From positions 620,001 through 684,000 of the forward strand of contig NZ_PSTQ01000001.1 of the NCBI RefSeq assembly GCF_002931075.1: a stretch of DNA of 64,000 nucleotides, written 5' to 3'. Below, in pieces: positions 27,157 to 35,647 of the stretch; within the stretch, counting starts at the first letter, position 1; every line of letters begins with the position of its first letter. This DNA comes from Pseudoclavibacter sp. AY1F1 (lineage in GTDB: Bacteria; Actinomycetota; Actinomycetes; Actinomycetales; Microbacteriaceae). Both the position numbers and the translations under genes were made by a program. The notes below the pieces were generated by a model that saw nothing but the letters and a program-made list of their open reading frames with translations, did no database searches and had not been told where the DNA came from.

Positions 27157-28119
27157 CTAGCCCTTCGTGGAACCTGCCAGGAGGCCACGCACGAAGTACC
27201 GCTGCAGCGAGAAGAACACGATGAGCGGGACCAAAATGGAAAGGAACGCGCCTGCTGTGAGCAGCGGCCATTCCTGACCACGGGAGCCCGTGATCTCAGC
27301 GAGCAGCTTCGTCATCGGCGCAACCGCACCGTCAGCGAACACAAGCGCGACGAGCAGGTCGTTCCAGACCCAGAGGAACTGGAAGATGCCAAACGATGCC
27401 ACGGCGGGAAGCGTCAGCGGGACGATGATGCGGAAGAAGATCTGGCCGTGGCTTGCGCCGTCGACCCGAGCAGCTTCGATGACCTCGCGCGGGATCTCCG
27501 CGATGAAGTTGTGCAGCAGGAAGATCGCCAGTGGCATGGCGAAGATCGAGTGAGCGATCCACACCTGCGCGAACCCAGCGTCGGCGCCGAAGGCGGCGAT
27601 GACGGGCACACCGAAGATCTCGCCACGGGCGAAGAGCTGGAGCAGCGGAACGAGCGCCATCTGGATCGGCACGACCTGCAGTGCGAAGACCAGGATGAAC
27701 AGCCAGTTCTTTCCCTTGAAGTCCATCCACGCGAACCCGTAGGCGGCGAGGAGGGCGATCGCGAGCGGGATGACCGTCGCGGGGAGGGCGATCACGATCG
27801 AGTTGAGGAAGGCCTGCGCCATCGTCAGCTGCGTGTTGCCAGACGCGAGCACCTCGACGTAGTTGTCGAAGGTGAAGCCCCAGTTCTCGAAGATCGTCCA
27901 CCAACCGGTGCTGACGACCTCCGCCTTGGGGCGGAACGAGGAGACGAAGAGGCCGAAGGTCGGAATGGTCCACACGACGGCGATCGCGATCGCCGCGACC
28001 GTGGCCCAACGGCTGGTGAGGTTCTTCTTCACCTTGCCGCTTGTGGTCTTCTCGCCTCGTGCGAGCTGCTCCGCCGTCTTCTTGTCGACGGGAAGTTCAA
28101 CTGGAACGATGGCGCTCAT
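27157..28119 (-). CDS. sugar ABC transporter permease (second, MalG/AglG-like)
   Basis: A 320-residue inner-membrane permease with about six membrane helices and the EAA loop EAARVDGASHGQIFFRIIVPL that docks the ATPase. A 40-residue cytoplasmic N-terminal tail precedes the first helix. It carries the MalG-type ending YFVRGLLAGSTKG. ATG at 28119 with GGGAG overlaps the stop of the first permease by ATGA. Together with the first permease and binding protein it resembles alpha-glucoside (Agl) importers; substrate remains inferred. Confidence 0.92.
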   Translation of the reverse strand: MSAIVPVELPVDKKTAEQLARGEKTTSGKVKKNLTSRWATVAAIAIAVVWTIPTFGLFVSSFRPKAEVVSTGWWTIFENWGFTFDNYVEVLASGNTQLTMAQAFLNSIVIALPATVIPLAIALLAAYGFAWMDFKGKNWLFILVFALQVVPIQMALVPLLQLFARGEIFGVPVIAAFGADAGFAQVWIAHSIFAMPLAIFLLHNFIAEIPREVIEAARVDGASHGQIFFRIIVPLTLPAVASFGIFQFLWVWNDLLVALVFADGAVAPMTKLLAEITGSRGQEWPLLTAGAFLSILVPLIVFFSLQRYFVRGLLAGSTKG

Positions 28120-29246
28120 CGGATCTCCCTCTGCTTCTTCATCTGGTTCGCGTTGTAGATGATGATCGGCAGCACGAGGATGAACAGCACAACCGCGAAG
28201 GCGGCCGATCGTCCGGTCTCGAAGGTCTTGAACTGCGTGTACATCTCGTTGGCGATGACGCTCGTGTCGTTGGCGCCTGCGGTCATCGTGCGAACGATGT
28301 CGAAGACCTTCAGCGACGCGATCGAGATCGTCGTCACGACGACGACGAGCGACGAGCGGATGCCGGGAACCGTCACGTTGATGAAGCGCTGCCATGGGTT
28401 AGCGCCGTCAAGCGATGCCGCCTCGATCTGGTCCATCGGCACGCCCTTGATGGCCGCGGAGAGCACGACCATGGCGAAACCGGTCTGCACCCAGATGAGC
28501 ACGATGATGAGGAAGAACGTGTTGAGCGGCGACTCCGCCAGGAAGTCGTACGGCTGCCCACCGAACCAGACGATGATCTGGTTGAGGAGGCCGATCTGGT
28601 CCTGGTCGGCAGGGCGCGCCGTGTACATGAACCTGAAGATGATCGACGCACCGACGAACGAGATAGCCATCGGCATGAAGACAAGCGCCTTGAGGAACTT
28701 CTCGCCGCGCGACTTGTCGATGAACACGGCGTAGGCGAGGCCTGCGACGGTGGACAGGATCGGCGTGACGACGACCCAGATAATCGTGTTGAGGACTGTC
28801 CGGATGCCGCTTGGCTGCGTGAAGATCCAGATGAAGTTCTCGAGACCGACAAAGTCGCCGGCCTTGTTCGTGAACGCCTGGCCGGTGGTCTGGATGCTCG
28901 GCACGATGAGCCCGATGATCACGAGGACCAGCGCCGGAGCCAGGAAGCCGATGAGGCCGATCAGGTAGCCGGCACCTTCGCGCGACCTGTGATCGAGCCA
29001 AAAGAGGAGGGCGCCGAGCACGATGGCGACGATGGCCGCCCACGTGTAGGTGCCGAGGATGAAGACGAGCGCGACCGGGACTGCGATGCAGACCACGAGG
29101 CGGAGGACCGTGTACTTGGTACCGGGCCTTGGCGCGAGCTCAACGAAGTAGACGATGAGCGCAACCACCGCGAGAAACGCGATGATGACGATCGGGACCT
29201 GCAGAAGTGGCGGCAGTTGAGCCAGCCACGTGAAGAAGCTTGCCAT
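28116..29246 (-). CDS. sugar ABC transporter permease (first, AglF-like)
   Basis: A 376-residue permease with two extra N-terminal membrane helices before the conserved six-helix core, as in AglF-type and some MalF-type subunits. The EAA loop is EAASLDGANPWQRFINVTVPG. GGAAGG precedes the ATG at 29246. It is coupled to the downstream permease by ATGA and separated from the binding-protein gene by 108 bases containing a large stem-loop. Confidence 0.91.
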   Translation of the reverse strand: MASFFTWLAQLPPLLQVPIVIIAFLAVVALIVYFVELAPRPGTKYTVLRLVVCIAVPVALVFILGTYTWAAIVAIVLGALLFWLDHRSREGAGYLIGLIGFLAPALVLVIIGLIVPSIQTTGQAFTNKAGDFVGLENFIWIFTQPSGIRTVLNTIIWVVVTPILSTVAGLAYAVFIDKSRGEKFLKALVFMPMAISFVGASIIFRFMYTARPADQDQIGLLNQIIVWFGGQPYDFLAESPLNTFFLIIVLIWVQTGFAMVVLSAAIKGVPMDQIEAASLDGANPWQRFINVTVPGIRSSLVVVVTTISIASLKVFDIVRTMTAGANDTSVIANEMYTQFKTFETGRSAAFAVVLFILVLPIIIYNANQMKKQREIR

Positions 29247-29312
29247 TGTGACCTTCCGGGGTGGCAGAAAAGCACGTTCGCGGGGGACGACGTCGTCCGT
29301 GCGGTGGAATGC

Positions 29313-29348
29313 GTGTGGAGCATCCGGCAACTGCCGGATGCTCCACAC
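29313..29348 (-). terminator. intergenic stem-loop between binding-protein and permease genes
   Basis: GTGTGGAGCATCCGGCA and its exact complement form a 17-bp hairpin 6 bases after the stop of the binding-protein gene. In sugar importers such hairpins partly terminate or protect the upstream mRNA, giving more binding protein than permease; that role is inferred here. Confidence 0.65.
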
Positions 29349-29354
29349 GGGTGC

Positions 29355-30671
29355 TTAGCTGGACGGCCAGCCGGATTCGATCTGGGTCGTCACGGTGTTG
29401 ACGTCCGTGCCGTTGATCCAGTCGATGATGCCCTTCCAGAACGTGCCTGCGCCCACTGCCGAAGGCATGAGGTCAGAGCCGTCGAAGCGGAAGGTCGTCT
29501 CGGGGTCCTGGAGGATCTGAATGGACTCCTGCAGGATCGGGCTCTTTGCGTTGGCCGGGTCGAGACCCGTGTTCGCGCTGATGACGCCGCCGAGTGCGAC
29601 GCGGCTGTTCGCCCACTCCGGACTGGAGAGGTACTCGAGCACCTTGACCGTGTCTTCGTCCGAGTTGAACGAGCCGACGATCTCGCCGCCGCCGGTGACA
29701 GCCTGTTCCTTACCCTCAGCAGGAGGGGTCATGAAGGCCCAGACGTCGCCGTCTTCGCCGACGGTGCCGCCGGCTTCGGTGATGAAGCCGTCGTAGAAGG
29801 ATGCCTGGTGGTGCAGCGCGCACGTGCCGTCGACGAGCTTGGGGGCTACGTCGCCGAATGCGGTTGAGTTGATCGAGCGAACGTCGCCGAAGCCTGCGTT
29901 GACGTAGTCAGGGTTCGTGAGGATCTTGCCTGCCTCTTCGAACGAAGCCTGGATGCGCTCGTCGGTGAAGGGGATCTCGTTGGCAACCCACTGGTCGTAG
30001 ACCTCTGGGCCGTGCATGCGGATCACGAGGTCTTCAATCCAGTCGGTTCCCGGCCAGCCGGTTGCCGCATCCGAGCCGAAGCCTGCGCACCAGGGCGCGG
30101 TTCCGGTCTTGCTCTGGATCTCGCCCGTCAGGGTGACCAGCTCTTCCCAGGTCTTGGGCACTTCGTAGCCGTTGTCCTTGAAGAACTGCGGGGAGTACCA
30201 GACGAAGCCCTTGAGGTTCGCCATGAGTGGCGCGCCGTACACGGTTCCGTCGTAGGAGGAGTATGTCTTCCAGTCTTCCGACCAGTACTCTTCCAGGTTG
30301 CTGACGACGCCCTCGGGCGCTTCGGTGAGAAGGCCGGTGCTGGCGAGGTCGCCCATGAGCCCAGGCTGCGGGAAGATCGCGACATCGGGTGGGGTGCCAC
30401 CCTGCGCGCGAACCGAGATCTGCGTCTCGAACTCCTTGGAGCCCTCGTAGACGATCTCGATGCCGTTCTCCTCGGCCCAGCCGGCCCACGACTGCTCGAG
30501 CAGCTCTGCCTCGGCGTCGACGATGGTGCCGTAGATGGTGACCTTGTTATCGCTGGGGCCGCCCTCGTTGTTTTGCACACCGGGTCCACCGGAACAGGCT
30601 GTCAGCCCGAGGCCGGCGACTGCGAGTGCGGCAACCGCTGTTGCGGCGCGCCGCTTCGTGGATGTTGTCAT
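29355..30671 (-). CDS. sugar ABC transporter substrate-binding lipoprotein
   Basis: A 438-residue extracellular solute-binding protein (family 1). The signal peptide TKRRAATAVAALAVAGLG ends in the lipobox LTAC with lipidated C26. The mature protein has the MalE-like cluster B fold with ISVRAQGGTPPDVAIFPQPG and WCAGFGSDAATGWPGTDWIED; overall closest in feel to AglE alpha-glucoside binders. AAGGAGGAG directly upstream gives a very strong ribosome site. First gene of the operon; regulation likely by a LacI-type protein, perhaps the one at 22.8-23.8 kb. Confidence 0.93.
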   Translation of the reverse strand: MTTSTKRRAATAVAALAVAGLGLTACSGGPGVQNNEGGPSDNKVTIYGTIVDAEAELLEQSWAGWAEENGIEIVYEGSKEFETQISVRAQGGTPPDVAIFPQPGLMGDLASTGLLTEAPEGVVSNLEEYWSEDWKTYSSYDGTVYGAPLMANLKGFVWYSPQFFKDNGYEVPKTWEELVTLTGEIQSKTGTAPWCAGFGSDAATGWPGTDWIEDLVIRMHGPEVYDQWVANEIPFTDERIQASFEEAGKILTNPDYVNAGFGDVRSINSTAFGDVAPKLVDGTCALHHQASFYDGFITEAGGTVGEDGDVWAFMTPPAEGKEQAVTGGGEIVGSFNSDEDTVKVLEYLSSPEWANSRVALGGVISANTGLDPANAKSPILQESIQILQDPETTFRFDGSDLMPSAVGAGTFWKGIIDWINGTDVNTVTTQIESGWPSS

Positions 30672-30995
30672 TGAACTCCTCCTTAAGTCCTTGACTGCGA
30701 GCGAACCGTCGTTCCGGGCAGTCATTGCCCGCAAATCGCTGCTGGAGCGCAACGGTTCGAGCACTGCATTCCTGAGATCTGCGTGTGGAAATGCCGTGCG
30801 CTTTTGGAGCGTACACGAACATATGAGTTCATCCACGCCGTTCACTAAGTCGTTATCAATCGACGTCCCGCGCGGTGGGAAGCCCCTAGACCTTGGCCGA
30901 ATATGTTGTTTCGCAGGACAGCGGGGGAGCGCCTCGAGTTGGTCCTGCTGTCATCACAAACAGAAGGCTGCGTCGATCGCGATAGCATTGACGAA
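30672..30995. promoter_or_regulatory. promoter region between sugar importer and rnpB
   Basis: This divergent 324-base region holds no gene. On the importer side it contains nested inverted repeats, CGGGCA/TGCCCG (30715-30731) inside CGAACCGT/ACGGTTCG (30702-30759), which could fold in the leader mRNA or bind a regulator, and the imperfect palindrome GAACATATGAGTTC near 30818. On the rnpB side, TAGCAT at 30983-30988 ends 7 bases before the mapped rnpB 5' end and is a good -10 box. Confidence 0.5.
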
Positions 30996-31384
30996 GAGCA
31001 GGTCGACTAGGCGGTCGCGTCATGGGAAACCATGCCGAGGAACGTCCGGGCTCCATAGGGCAGGACGGTGGGTAACGCCCACCCGGGGAAACCCGCGAGA
31101 CAGTGCCACAGAAAGCAGACCGCCCTGCCGTCTCTCTCGAGAGACGGCAGCACCCTTCGGGGTGCATGGGTAAGGGTGAAAGGGTGGGGTAAGAGCCCAC
31201 CGGGCGCCTGGTGACAGACGCCGCACGGTAAACCTCGTCCGGAGCAAGGCCATACAGGGGATGTTGACGCGGCTCGCCGAGTCCCCGGGTAGGCCGCTAG
31301 ATTCGCGCGGCAACGTGCGAGCGAGAGAGATGGCCGCCCCCGACCCAGGTCGGGACAGAACCCGGCGTATCGGTCGGCCTGCTC
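30996..31384 (+). ncRNA. rnpB: RNase P RNA (bacterial class A)
   Basis: The catalytic RNA of RNase P, which matures tRNA 5' ends. The universally conserved cores are present: GGAACGTCCGGGCTCCATAG (CR-I region), ACAGAAAGCAGACCGCC and GGTAAGGGTGAAAGGGTG, AGAGCCCACCG, and the 3' GACAGAACCCGGCGTATCGG. The ends pair as P1: GAGCAGGTCGAC with GTCGGCCTGCTC, one G-U pair. A -10 box 7 bases before 30996 supports this 5' end. Confidence 0.95.
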
Positions 31385-31400
31385 GCCTTCGTGGGAAAAC

Positions 31401-31439
31401 GCCGGGGGCCGGGAGCGAGTGAAGCTCCCGGCCCCCGGC
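31401..31439. terminator. terminator shared by rnpB and ppgK
   Basis: A perfect 16-bp stem (GCCGGGGGCCGGGAGC and its complement) with loop GAGTGAA lies 16 bases after rnpB and 18 bases beyond the ppgK stop on the other strand. Confidence 0.85.
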
Positions 31440-31457
31440 GTTGTGCTGTGCGAGTGG

Positions 31458-32240
31458 CTAGACCCAGTGCTCTGCTGCGAGACAGGCGGACCCGACGATG
31501 CCAGCATTGTTCATGAACTCCGCGACGACGATTGGCGTCTCCACATCGATGTAGTGAAGGAACTCATCGGCCTGCTTGGAGATTCCCCCGGAGACGATGA
31601 ACACATCGGGGGAGAAGAGGGCTTCGAGCTGCCGGTAGTACGGCGTGAGTCTCGCACCCCACTCTGCGAACGCGAGTTCTTCGCGTTCGCGCACTTTCGA
31701 GGACGCGAACTTCTCGTAGTCGCTGTGCTCTCCGATGCTGATGTGGCCGAGCTCGCTGTTCGGGAACAGGTGACCGCCGTAGAACATTGCGGTGCCGATG
31801 CCGGTTCCGAGCGTGGTCATGATGACACTGTCGAGCCGTCCATGGGCGACACCGAAGCGAACCTCTGCGATCCCGGCGGCGTCGGCGTCGTTCGCGAGCG
31901 CCACCTCTCGGCCAACTGCCTCCGAGAACGCGGCGCGCGCGGCGAAATCGATCCAGAGCGGGGAGATGTTCGCGGCGGACCGTGTGACGCCGTGCTTGAC
32001 GATGGCGGGAACGCTGATGCCGACGGGCACGTCGGTGTCGCCGTCGAGGTCCTTGTCCCAGATCTTGCGGACGATCTCCATGGTCGCCTCGATGACCTCG
32101 CGCGGGTCGCCGCCGACGGGCGTCGGCACCTTCCGTCGCTTGGAGAGCAGCTCTCCGGTGCGCAGGTCGACAAGTGCTCCCTTGATGCCGGTTCCGCCGA
32201 TGTCGATGCCGATGGCCTTAGTGGCTCTGCTCTTCCCCAT
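31458..32240 (-). CDS. ppgK: polyphosphate glucokinase
   Basis: A 260-residue ROK-family kinase that phosphorylates glucose with polyphosphate (and usually ATP). The phosphate motif AIGIDIGGTGIKGALVDL is at the N-terminus, VPAIVKHGV and NDADAAGIAE (catalytic Asp) follow, and TTLGTGIGTA and ELGHISIG complete the pattern; no C-x-C-G-x2-C ROK zinc motif, as expected for PpgK. I chose ATG at 32240 because TATGCT lies 7 bases upstream; an ATG four codons earlier overlaps that box. It would phosphorylate glucose released from imported glucosides. Confidence 0.92.
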   Translation of the reverse strand: MGKSRATKAIGIDIGGTGIKGALVDLRTGELLSKRRKVPTPVGGDPREVIEATMEIVRKIWDKDLDGDTDVPVGISVPAIVKHGVTRSAANISPLWIDFAARAAFSEAVGREVALANDADAAGIAEVRFGVAHGRLDSVIMTTLGTGIGTAMFYGGHLFPNSELGHISIGEHSDYEKFASSKVREREELAFAEWGARLTPYYRQLEALFSPDVFIVSGGISKQADEFLHYIDVETPIVVAEFMNNAGIVGSACLAAEHWV

Positions 32241-32247
32241 GCGAGTG

Positions 32248-32253
32248 AGCATA
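32248..32253 (-). promoter_or_regulatory. -10 box of leaderless ppgK
   Basis: TATGCT (minus strand) followed by 7 bases and ATG at 32240. Confidence 0.55.
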
Positions 32254-32288
32254 TCCGGCAGGAGGTCCTGCTCGATTCGATGAGGGGC

Positions 32289-33161
32289 TCAGGTCGTCGG
32301 AACGGTGAGGAGCTCAGCACCATCCGCGGTCACGACGACGGTGTGCTCCCACTGCGCGCAGCGGGAGCCGTCAGCCGTGACCACCGTCCACCCGTCCTCC
32401 CAGAGACGCCAGTCCGAGGTCCCGAGTGTGAGCATCGGCTCCACCGTGAACACCATGCCCTCCTCGATGACCGTGCTGTATTGCGGCGCGTCGTAGTGGG
32501 GGATGATCAGGCCGGAGTGGAAGGCTCCGCCAACACCGTGCCCCGTGTAGTCGCGCACAACTCCGTAGCCGAATCGACCCGCGTACTTCTCGATGACCCT
32601 GCCGATGATGTTCACCTGGCGCCCGGGCTTGGCCGCTGCTATCCCCCTCATCATCGCCTCGTGCGTACGCTCGACAAGCAGCCGAGACTCATCGGCGACG
32701 TCACCGACCAGGTACATGCGGTTCGTGTCGCCGTGCATCCCCTCGAAGTAGGCAGTGATGTCGACATTGAGGATGTCGCCGGATTCGAGCACCGTGCTGT
32801 CGGGGATGCCGTGGCAGATGACCTCGTTGAGCGAGGTGCAGCTCGCCTTCGGGAAACCGCGATAGCCGAGCGTTGACGGGTATGCGCCTCTGGCAGTCAC
32901 GAAGTCGTGTGCAATGCCGTCGAGCTCGTCCGTCGTGACGCCGGAAACCGCGTACTGCTCGAGGTGCTGGAGGGCGTCCGCTGCGATCGCGGATGCTCGA
33001 GCGATGCGCTCGACCTCGTCCGGCGAGTAGACGTCCCCGCCCGTCCATTTGTCCGGCGCTGACTTGCCGACATAAGGCGGCCGGGTGATCGTACTTGCGA
33101 CGGGTCGGAGCGGAGCGCTTTGTCCGGGCGTGAGGAGTCCGGTTCTCGGGTCTTTCGGCAT
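32289..33161 (-). CDS. map: type I methionine aminopeptidase
   Basis: A 290-residue metalloprotease that removes N-terminal Met from nascent proteins. The five metal ligands are readable in NVDITAYFEGMHGDT (two Asp), YTGHGVGGAFH (His), FTVEPML (Glu) and WEHTVVV (Glu). A 40-residue N-terminal extension (PKDPRTGLLTPGQSAPLRPV, TRPPYVGK) is typical of the actinobacterial SH3-motif type. ATG at 33161 is leaderless: TAGGCT lies 7 bases upstream and overlaps the start of the divergent gene. Confidence 0.95.
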   Translation of the reverse strand: MPKDPRTGLLTPGQSAPLRPVASTITRPPYVGKSAPDKWTGGDVYSPDEVERIARASAIAADALQHLEQYAVSGVTTDELDGIAHDFVTARGAYPSTLGYRGFPKASCTSLNEVICHGIPDSTVLESGDILNVDITAYFEGMHGDTNRMYLVGDVADESRLLVERTHEAMMRGIAAAKPGRQVNIIGRVIEKYAGRFGYGVVRDYTGHGVGGAFHSGLIIPHYDAPQYSTVIEEGMVFTVEPMLTLGTSDWRLWEDGWTVVTADGSRCAQWEHTVVVTADGAELLTVPTT

Positions 33162-33176
33162 ACGCTTGAGCCTATG
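33159..33176. promoter_or_regulatory. overlapping divergent leaderless promoters of map and the 62-residue protein
   Basis: The two start codons face away from each other across 12 bases: CAT-ACGCTTGAGCCT-ATG. TACGCT (33161-33166) is the -10 box 7 bases before the plus-strand ATG at 33174, and TAGGCT (33174-33169, minus strand) is the -10 box 7 bases before the minus-strand ATG at 33161. Each box includes a base of the other gene's start codon, so each promoter core lies in the other gene. Confidence 0.65.
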
Positions 33177-33362
33177 ACCGATACGCATGCACAGGAATTC
33201 TGGTACAACTCCCGCACGGGAGAGGTCGAGGTTGGAAAGCAGTCCCTCGCTTCCGAGCTCGTCGGCCCATTCTCATCGGAAGCAGAAGCGAAGCGCGCCC
33301 CCGAGAAGCTTCAGGAGCGCGCAAAGGCGTGGGCTGAGGAAGAGGCAGAAGAGGACCGCTAA
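33174..33362 (+). CDS. small SPOR-like protein
   Basis: A 62-residue acidic protein: EFWYNSRTGEVEVGKQSLAS, then GPFSSEAEAKRAPEKLQERA and an acidic tail. The pattern of an aromatic-rich strand, GPF, and an alternating helix is seen in small actinobacterial proteins with SPOR-like character, otherwise uncharacterised. Start set by the leaderless promoter described at 33159-33176. Confidence 0.75.
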   Translation: MTDTHAQEFWYNSRTGEVEVGKQSLASELVGPFSSEAEAKRAPEKLQERAKAWAEEEAEEDR

Positions 33363-33403
33363 CCTCTCGATCCTCTCGGTCCTCTCGGAGCTTCGTCGCC
33401 TAG

Positions 33404-34231
33404 TCAGCTGGTCTGGTCTTCAAAGCTCTCTGCCGCGGAGGGGAACGCGCCTGACTTGACCTCGTCGCGGTAGGTGGAGGCCGCGTCGAGGAGGGTCGTG
33501 CGCAGATCTGCGTACTTGCGGACGAAGCGAGGCACTCGCCCGGTGCCGAGGCCCATGGCGTCAGTCCACACAAGGATCTGGCCGTCGCACTCGGCGCCGG
33601 CGCCGATGCCGATCGTGGGGATCATGAGCTCGCGCGTGATCTCGGCCGCGAGAACAGCGGGCACCATCTCGAGGACAACACTGAAGGCTCCGGCTTCCTG
33701 CACGGCCCGTGCATCTGCTCGCACGCGATCGGCCGAGTCGCCCCTGCCCTGCACGACGTGACCGCCGAGCCCGTGCTCGCTCTGCGGCGTGTAGCCGATG
33801 TGCGCCATGACGGGGATGCCCGCCTCGACGATGCGCTTGATGGTCGCCTGCGATCGCACGCCTCCCTCGAGCTTCACCGCCTGCACGCCTGCTTCCTTCA
33901 TGAAGCGCACGGCGGTGTCGAGCGCCTGTTCCGGCCCGCGCTCGTAGCTGCCGAAGGGCAGATCGGCGACCACGAGGGCTCGCGACACGCCGCGCGCGAC
34001 AGAGCGGGCCATGGGAATCAGCTCGTCGACCGTGACGGGGAGTGTCGACGTCTCTCCGAGCACCGTGGTGGCCGCTGAGTCGCCGACGAGGAGGACGTCG
34101 ATGCCGGCCTCGTCAAACACCGCAGCGGTCATGGCGTCATAGCTCGTGAGAGCGGTGATGCGCTCACCGGCGGCCTTGGCCGTCTGAAAGTGTCGAATTC
34201 GGACTCGCTTCGGTGCACTGGCCTGAGACAT
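33404..34231 (-). CDS. panB: 3-methyl-2-oxobutanoate hydroxymethyltransferase
   Basis: A 275-residue TIM-barrel enzyme that makes ketopantoate from 2-oxoisovalerate and methylene-THF in pantothenate synthesis. Motifs: [59 protein letters not shown] and [19 protein letters not shown] at 34231 is preceded by TATGAT and 7 bases, so leaderless; upstream ATG codons fall inside that box. Other pan genes are not in the window. Confidence 0.95.
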   Translation of the reverse strand: MSQASAPKRVRIRHFQTAKAAGERITALTSYDAMTAAVFDEAGIDVLLVGDSAATTVLGETSTLPVTVDELIPMARSVARGVSRALVVADLPFGSYERGPEQALDTAVRFMKEAGVQAVKLEGGVRSQATIKRIVEAGIPVMAHIGYTPQSEHGLGGHVVQGRGDSADRVRADARAVQEAGAFSVVLEMVPAVLAAEITRELMIPTIGIGAGAECDGQILVWTDAMGLGTGRVPRFVRKYADLRTTLLDAASTYRDEVKSGAFPSAAESFEDQTS

Positions 34232-34238
34232 GCTGGCC

Positions 34239-34244
34239 ATCATA
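34239..34244 (-). promoter_or_regulatory. -10 box of leaderless panB
   Basis: TATGAT (minus strand), near consensus, followed by 7 bases and ATG. Confidence 0.6.
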
Positions 34245-34306
34245 CGGCGGGGCGGCCTCAGGCCCAGTAGCCTAGGGGGAGGCGCACAACAAGAATTGGA
34301 GCCCGA

Positions 34307-35644
34307 GTGGACAAGCAGCAGGACTTCGTACTCCGCCAGATTGAAGAGCGCGGGATCAAGTTCATCCGCCTGTGGTTCACGGACGTTCTCGGAACACTGA
34401 AGTCCGTGGCGATCGCACCGGCGGAGGTGGAGGGTGCGTTCAACGAGGGCATCGGCCTCGATGGCTCGGCCGTCGAGGGCTTCACGAGGCGTTCTGAAGC
34501 CGACATGCTCCTTCACCCGGACCCCTCGACATTCCAGATGCTTCCGTGGCGCGGTGACATCGACCCGACGGCGCGCATGTTCTGCGACATCTCGACTCCG
34601 GATGGGCAGCCCTCCGTGACCGACCCTCGTCGCGTGCTCCGTCGAGCCCTCGACGTCGCATCGGCGCAGGGCTTCACGTTCTACGTGCACCCCGAGATCG
34701 AGTTCTACCTGCTCAAGTCCGACGAGGCGCTCGGCGGCGAGCCGGTACCCGCCGACAACGCCGGCTACTTCGACAACGTCCCAGGTGGCACCGCGCACGA
34801 CTTCCGTCGCCGCGCGGTGCGCATCCTGGAAGATCTCGGCATCTCCGTGGAGTACAGCCACCACGAGGCTGGCCCGGGCCAGAACGAGATCGACCTCCGC
34901 TTCTCCGACGCGCTCAACACGGCGGATAACGTCATGACGTTCCGCACGGTCGTCAAAGAGGTCGCCATCGAGCAGGGCGTCTACGCGACGTTCATGCCGA
35001 AGCCCATGTGGCAGCACCCCGGCAGCGGAATGCACACGCACGTCTCGCTCTTCGAAGGCGACACCAACGTCTTCCACGAGCCAGGCGCCGAGTACCAGCT
35101 CTCGAAGATCGGCAGGCACTTCGTCGCCGGTCTGCTCAAGCACGCACCGGAGATCACCGCGGTGACCAACCAGTTCGTGAACTCCTACAAGCGCATCTGG
35201 GGCGGAGATGAGGCCCCGAGCTACGCTTGCTGGGGCCACAACAACAGCTCGGCGCTCGTCCGCATCCCGACCTACAAGCCCAACAAGGGCGGATCGGCGC
35301 GTGTCGAGTACCGCGGCATCGACTCCGCCGCGAACCCGTACCTCGCCTATGCAGTCCTGCTGTCGGCCGGGCTCAAGGGGGTCGCTGAGGAGTACGAGCT
35401 TCCCGCCGAGATCGAGGGCGACATCTGGGAGATGTCTCCTCGAGAACGAAGCGTGCTTGGCTTTGACCCACTGCCTTCCAGCCTCAACGAGGCCATCTCC
35501 ATCATGGAGAACTCGGAGCTGGTCGCTGAGACGCTCGGCGAGCAGGTCTTCGCCTACTTCCTGGCGAACAAGCGCGCCGAGTGGAAGCAGTACCGGGCCC
35601 AGGTCACGCCGTTCGAGCTGGCCTCGAACCTGCACGCTTTGTAG
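34307..35644 (+). CDS. glnA2: type I glutamine synthetase, GlnA2 type
   Basis: A 445-residue glutamine synthetase family enzyme. It has [19 protein letters not shown], the ATP-binding [18 protein letters not shown], the glutamate-side [15 protein letters not shown] and [18 protein letters not shown]. It lacks the adenylylation tyrosine motif present in GlnA1 and has the shorter length of GlnA2. GGAG precedes GTG at 34307. glnE follows 4 bases after its stop, so the two are cotranscribed. Confidence 0.93.
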   Translation: MDKQQDFVLRQIEERGIKFIRLWFTDVLGTLKSVAIAPAEVEGAFNEGIGLDGSAVEGFTRRSEADMLLHPDPSTFQMLPWRGDIDPTARMFCDISTPDGQPSVTDPRRVLRRALDVASAQGFTFYVHPEIEFYLLKSDEALGGEPVPADNAGYFDNVPGGTAHDFRRRAVRILEDLGISVEYSHHEAGPGQNEIDLRFSDALNTADNVMTFRTVVKEVAIEQGVYATFMPKPMWQHPGSGMHTHVSLFEGDTNVFHEPGAEYQLSKIGRHFVAGLLKHAPEITAVTNQFVNSYKRIWGGDEAPSYACWGHNNSSALVRIPTYKPNKGGSARVEYRGIDSAANPYLAYAVLLSAGLKGVAEEYELPAEIEGDIWEMSPRERSVLGFDPLPSSLNEAISIMENSELVAETLGEQVFAYFLANKRAEWKQYRAQVTPFELASNLHAL

Positions 35645-35647
35645 ACC

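Noticed and set aside
28041-29867. 608-codon open frame opposite the sugar permease and binding-protein genes
   Set aside because: Translation is Asp/Arg/Glu-rich without any domain; the minus strand encodes clear ABC transporter subunits.
30996-31384. Open frames of 97-166 codons on the minus strand over rnpB
   Set aside because: They are antisense to the conserved RNase P RNA cores and encode nothing recognisable.
31419-32876. 485-codon open frame opposite ppgK and map
   Set aside because: Shadow of two well-recognised genes on the minus strand.
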